DNA of 64,000 nt, taken from Aricia agestis (taxonomy: Eukaryota; Arthropoda; Insecta; Lepidoptera; Lycaenidae). This document shows positions 62,101 through 64,000 of the stretch, one piece after another; position 1 is the first letter of the stretch; the number at the start of each line of letters is the position of its first letter. Location of the stretch: the NCBI RefSeq assembly GCF_905147365.1, contig NC_056418.1:1952001-2016000 (forward strand), read 5' to 3'. Made by a program: the position numbers and the translations under genes. The notes beneath the pieces were generated by a model. That model saw nothing but the letters and a program-made list of their open reading frames with translations, had not been told where the DNA came from and made no database searches.

Positions 62101-62542
62101 CACACGTAACCACTGCTTGACGGCATTTTGTCGTTGCGACGAGGTGTGGTTGTGGTATGTGTGGATTGGCCCTTATTTGAATATCAATTTGAAACTCATA
62201 TTGTTAGTATTTTTCGTGTCTTTGTTTATTTAGTATACTCGCAGCTGACCTTAATACTCTCGAAATTATATGTTCTACAAACTACTGCTGCAGAACGGGT
62301 ATACTGCAAAATTATACCTATAACAATACTATTATCATGATCTCACCGTCAACAGGCGTTCGGTCCGGCGGGGCGGGGGGCGCGGGGGCGGAGCGCGTGA
62401 GCGGGTAGGGGGGATGCGGTGCGCGGCGAAGCAGGCGCACGCTGCCAGCCGCCGCCGTCATGCGCGCTAGCGACAGCGACCACCCGCCCCACGACACGAC
62501 GTCCACGCCAGCACAGTACGCCTCCTCTAGACGACACTGGAC
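53182..62542 (-). CDS. deltex-like protein, 3' part of gene (seven exons): end of WWE2, linker, Deltex C-terminal domain, no RING finger
   Basis: Exons on the minus strand are 62542-62347, 61512-61282, 60235-60108, 59151-59070, 58543-58294, 56449-56293 and 53319-53182. All junctions are GT-AG, every intron phase matches, and the frame stays open for 393 residues to TGA. Deltex proteins are cytosolic E3 ubiquitin ligases that bind Notch through WWE domains and act through RING plus DTC domains. Exon 62542-62347 matches the end of a second WWE domain (VQCRLEEAY...PPYPLT). The middle exons are low complexity, with a VQS repeat and the motif HSVDTVSTYLSHESKDSQ. The exons at 58.5 and 56.4 kb give the DTC start (GSMAWRLQPAALPG, then GHPVPGAPYYAVGFPRH and GRRVLAALRLAWERRVLFT). 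The Cys/His set of a RING finger is absent where it should precede GSMAW. The last 45 residues keep TTGREHVISW but not the usual IHHKTE and GHGYPD segments. Exons are GC-rich; introns are TE-filled. The WWE1 exons must lie beyond 64000. Family assignment is firm; retained ligase activity is doubtful. Confidence 0.85.
53401..55715 (-). mobile_element. RTE-clade LINE, 5'-truncated and decayed, in a deltex-like intron
   Basis: The reverse-transcriptase half of an RTE (BovB-like) ORF is readable from about 55700 down to 53619. Motifs in order are PGPDGITNEAIK, DYRPISLLSCLYKLFA, the QAGFRKSFSTIDHI region, GVKQGDPLSPKLF, the catalytic RFADD at 54371-54357, and a C-terminal part with KWKWAGHVAR, GRPYARWEDE and a final EEAFTFN. 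Three in-frame stops (54438-54440, 54393-54395, 54123-54125) and a frameshift near 55375 break it. The endonuclease domain is missing, so the copy is 5' truncated. The 3' end is an A/T-rich tail near 53401-53440. Confidence 0.9.
55868..56155 (+). repeat. interspersed repeat (copy 2), purine-rich strand
   Basis: AAATAAGGAGGCAAACGAGC, GTTGCCGGCCTTTTAAGAGG, a GGGAATAGGGTA tract, GGCGAAACACAGCGCAAGCG and ATGCCGAAGCATGGCTCTCC. It lies in the last deltex-like intron. An open frame across it is low complexity. Confidence 0.65.
56844..56911. repeat. perfect hairpin, 32-bp arms, 4-base loop, beside the mariner
   Basis: 56844-56875 is the exact reverse complement of 56880-56911 around ATCA. It lies about 45 bases from the mariner end, in a deltex-like intron. 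Confidence 0.85.
56957..58242 (-). mobile_element. mariner transposon, 1286 bp, inside a deltex-like intron
   Basis: The ends are perfect 27-bp terminal inverted repeats starting CGAGGGCTGCTATTTATGTA, flanked by TA on both sides (56955-56956 and 58243-58244), the expected Tc1/mariner target duplication. The length of about 1.3 kb is typical. It lies in the intron between deltex-like exons 58543-58294 and 56449-56293, in the same orientation as the host gene. The intact repeats suggest a fairly recent insertion that could still be moved by a transposase supplied in trans. Confidence 0.95.
57022..58107 (-). pseudogene. mariner transposase, D,D34D, broken by two frameshifts
   Basis: The N-terminal part (helix-turn-helix region, FRAMIYYDFRRGL... 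through HKILHEHLAVKK) reads from 58107 to about 57727. There an A-run holds one base too many, and the frame moves to the catalytic part RWIPHNLTIDQKRARVDWC. Catalytic Asp residues are visible in TGDESWIY, HHDNASCHTS and SPDLAPNDFFLF; the spacing between the second and third is 34 residues, the mariner signature. A second disruption near 57065-57075, after YENWFHK, removes a few codons and puts the normal C-terminal tail and stop (57022-57024) in another frame. The copy cannot make an active enzyme as read, unless the A-run is a sequencing error. Confidence 0.92.
58562..58650. mobile_element. Helitron fragment folded into a short hairpin
   Basis: GATGACGCCTGTAACTCCTT marks the family. Then TTGCGAAAAAATGTACGGTT is followed by its near reverse complement (AACCGTACA / CCGTACGTTTTTTCGCAA). 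It lies between deltex-like exons. Confidence 0.5.
58795..59005 (-). mobile_element. tRNA-derived SINE in a deltex-like intron
   Basis: On the minus strand: CACCTCTGTGGTAAAGAGCG (A box), TGGGTCCGATTCCCGCG (B box), body GATGCAGGCTGATCACCTGA TTGTCTGACAAG. It lies between the exons at 59.1 and 58.5 kb, where a RING exon might have been expected. Confidence 0.72.
59332..59552 (-). mobile_element. GTCT-microsatellite Helitron in a deltex-like intron
   Basis: CTAGATGACGCCCGCAACTC start, CCGGGATAAAAAGTATATTA core, GACA/GACG run, TTTATAATATTATTAG end. Confidence 0.75.
59800..59890 (+). mobile_element. LINE 3'-end fragment in a deltex-like intron
   Basis: GTTCCCGAACCGGTGGTGGG and TTATTCAGAAATAAAACAAA match 26555-26705. 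It is flanked on both sides by GT microsatellites. Confidence 0.55.
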
Positions 62543-62727
62543 CTGTTAAACAAGCGGTTATTTTATTATTATTACTATTTTAATTTTTAAGCTATTTATT
62601 TTAATATTTAAGGGCGACCGAATCAAGAAATTCCATAACTTGTGTAATGTGTTGAGCCAGCGGCCGGTCGCGCTCCACGTTATGCACACGCAGCAAATAT
62701 TATTAATTTTATTAATTAATATTATTG

Positions 62728-63286
62728 AGGATCTATCTTGGGACCTTACCTATTTCTCCTTTTCTTAAACGACATACCTATTCAGCCTCATACTCTCTTA
62801 GCTTGCTATGCTGATGATACCGCAGCTTTAGCCTCGGACCGCGATATAGATGTTGTGCTAGACCGATTGCAGCTTGCACTTAATCAGTTATTGAGTTATT
62901 TCAATCGATGAGTTATTTCAATCGATGGAAACTTAAATTAAATGAAACTAAAACGGAAGCTATACTATTTACTAGAAAGCGTAAACCTCCTGTGCGTACT
63001 ATTAAAATTAATGACTTTTCCATACCGTGGAGTACTAGTCTAAAATATCTTGGATTAACTCTTGATAAAAAACTAAATTGGACAAAACATATTGAATCAA
63101 CCAGTACAAAAGGTCTAAAAGCTATGGGAATGTTAAAACCAATTTTTAATCGTAAATCGAAACTAAGCAGTAAAATAAAACTTTTCTTATATAGTACATA
63201 TATACTATACTATACTCACCTATTCTTGTCCAGTGTGGAGTAGCACTTGTAAATCTAATATGAAAAAACTACAAATAGTTCAAAAT
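62728..63286 (+). mobile_element. Jockey-clade LINE fragment, reverse transcriptase remnant
   Basis: Plus-strand translation gives GSILGPYLFLLFLNDIP, then the catalytic CYADDTAALA, then LKYLGLTLDKKLNWTKHI and YSCPVWSSTC, the order seen in Jockey/CR1-type reverse transcriptases. A 17-bp tandem duplication around 62893-62926 shifts the frame inside NRWKLKLNETKTE, and a second slip sits in the TATAC run near 63200-63217. Both ends are missing; at 63286 it is interrupted by the copia LTR. Confidence 0.85.
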
Positions 63287-63445
63287 TGTTAAGAAGGTCG
63301 CATAATATATAGTTTTGAACTATTGTCTATTATTCTTATGTATCCTAGCAACTGTTATTATTGTGTTGTAAAAAAATAGACTCGAATAAATAAAACGATT
63401 GTCGTAAGCAGAAATAAGTTCCTCCTTTCTTTCTAATATCTTAAA
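63287..63445 (+). repeat. 5' LTR of a copia-type retrotransposon (approximate)
   Basis: It begins TGTTAAGAAGG exactly where the Jockey frame is interrupted and contains AATAAATAAAACG. It ends just before TGGTAGCAGAACGTG, which resembles the initiator-Met-tRNA-like primer site used by copia elements. The right edge is set by that primer site; the matching 3' LTR is outside the window. Confidence 0.6.
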
Positions 63446-63469
63446 GTGGTAGCAGAACGTGAAATAATA

Positions 63470-64000
63470 ATGGAACAAGCATTAAATGCGAGCAAGATTC
63501 AAATTGGAAAATTAGATTCCAAGAATTACAAAACATGGAGGTTCAAAATTTTCATTGTCCTCAAAGCAATGCCGGGTGGCTTAGATATCCTCGAAGGTAA
63601 GAAAATAAGACCATCCTTGGCGCTTACGGCAACTAGCGATGAAAAGGCTAGATATGAAAATGAACTTCAAAGTTTTGAAAATTTGAACAGCGCCATTTTA
63701 ATTTTGCTAACGACAAACATGTCCGATGATGTTTTGCAAAAGTTTCTGCGATTTGATGCTGCTAAAGACATGTGGGATGAACTTGAGCGCATCTATGGAG
63801 GTACGTGTGTAGACAAGACATACGACCTATGCCTGAAATTCTTCAGCTACAAAAAGGACCCAGATCATGACATAATTACACATGTGTCAATTTTAAAGAA
63901 CATCTGGAGTGAATTGTGTTTAGAACTACAGAACGAGGCAAAATTACCAGAAATTCTCCTTGTATGTAAAATATTAGACACATTACCTCCTGAATATCTT
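63470..64000 (+). CDS. copia-type retrotransposon Gag (5' part, runs off window)
   Basis: An open frame of 177 codons continues to the window end. It starts MEQALNASKIQIGKLDSKNY and contains YKTWRFKIFIVLKAM, DMWDELERIYGG and LPPEYL near the edge. These match the UBN2/copia gag family, which packages element RNA before the protease-integrase-RT region. The start ATG lies about 25 bases past the primer-binding site. No stop or frameshift is seen in the visible part, in contrast to every other coding element here, so the element may be young. Confidence 0.85.
   Translation, partial: MEQALNASKIQIGKLDSKNYKTWRFKIFIVLKAMPGGLDILEGKKIRPSLALTATSDEKARYENELQSFENLNSAILILLTTNMSDDVLQKFLRFDAAKDMWDELERIYGGTCVDKTYDLCLKFFSYKKDPDHDIITHVSILKNIWSELCLELQNEAKLPEILLVCKILDTLPPEYL

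Noticed and set aside
62610..62700. GGAATTTCTTGATTCRGTCGCC shared (inverted) with the end of the 1.7 kb duplication at 51064-51090
   Set aside because: The match is only about 30 bases; could be a common short repeat or coincidence, too little to call an element.

Overview
This is a stretch of eukaryotic, almost certainly lepidopteran (moth or butterfly) nuclear DNA. It is AT-rich, with short GC-rich coding exons, GT-AG introns and a very dense load of transposon debris. The assignment to Lepidoptera rests on repeat families: many copies of the Helitron-type element with a GTCT/AGAC microsatellite and a CTAG end, tRNA-derived SINEs, elements bounded by GGTACGGAACCCTA and TCGGCCAAGTGCGAG, and RTE, Jockey, mariner, hAT and copia relatives. 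An EcKL kinase gene also fits an insect.

Two protein-coding genes can be read with confidence, both on the minus strand. (1) At 45983-47514 is a complete two-exon gene for a 412-residue EcKL/CHK-like kinase (ecdysteroid-kinase-like family), with a TATA box upstream and an AATAAA downstream. (2) Seven phase-compatible exons between 62542 and 53182 encode the last 393 residues of a deltex-like protein: the end of the second WWE domain, a long low-complexity linker, then a Deltex C-terminal (DTC) domain. Its 5' exons lie beyond position 64000. Where a RING finger is expected directly before the DTC domain there is a proline/alanine-rich stretch without zinc ligands. The last exon also lacks the His/Glu-bearing core of a normal DTC domain. 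The frame and all splice sites are intact, so this looks like an expressed but catalytically reduced deltex, the main biological surprise of the window.

Layout. 1-9 kb: MITEs, Helitron fragments, one tRNA-derived SINE and short hairpins, no gene. 9.4-14.3 kb: a ~2.4 kb block carrying a Helitron, duplicated head to tail. 14.4-24 kb: repeat fragments, including a short RTE copy with a 16-bp target duplication. 24-36 kb: perfect fold-back elements, a PIF/Harbinger-like MITE, a decayed THAP exon, a few isolated exon-like segments and a hAT-like MITE with an inverted-duplicated end. 36-45 kb: Helitron copies, a hAT MITE inserted in one of them, short perfect hairpins, a 0.77 kb tandem duplication and a 323-bp near-perfect palindrome. 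46-47.5 kb: the EcKL gene. 47.7-51.1 kb: a 1.7 kb tandem duplication with no difference seen between the copies. 53.2-62.5 kb: the deltex-like gene, whose introns hold a decayed RTE LINE, a mariner copy with broken transposase, SINEs and Helitrons. 62.7-64 kb: a decayed Jockey-type LINE interrupted by the 5' end (LTR, primer site, gag) of a copia-type retrotransposon that runs off the window.

No operon, CRISPR array or RNA gene was found. Unusual structure beyond genes: a cluster of very short-loop, near-perfect inverted repeats, a ~40-bp core sequence retroposed twice with target duplications, and recent segmental duplications.
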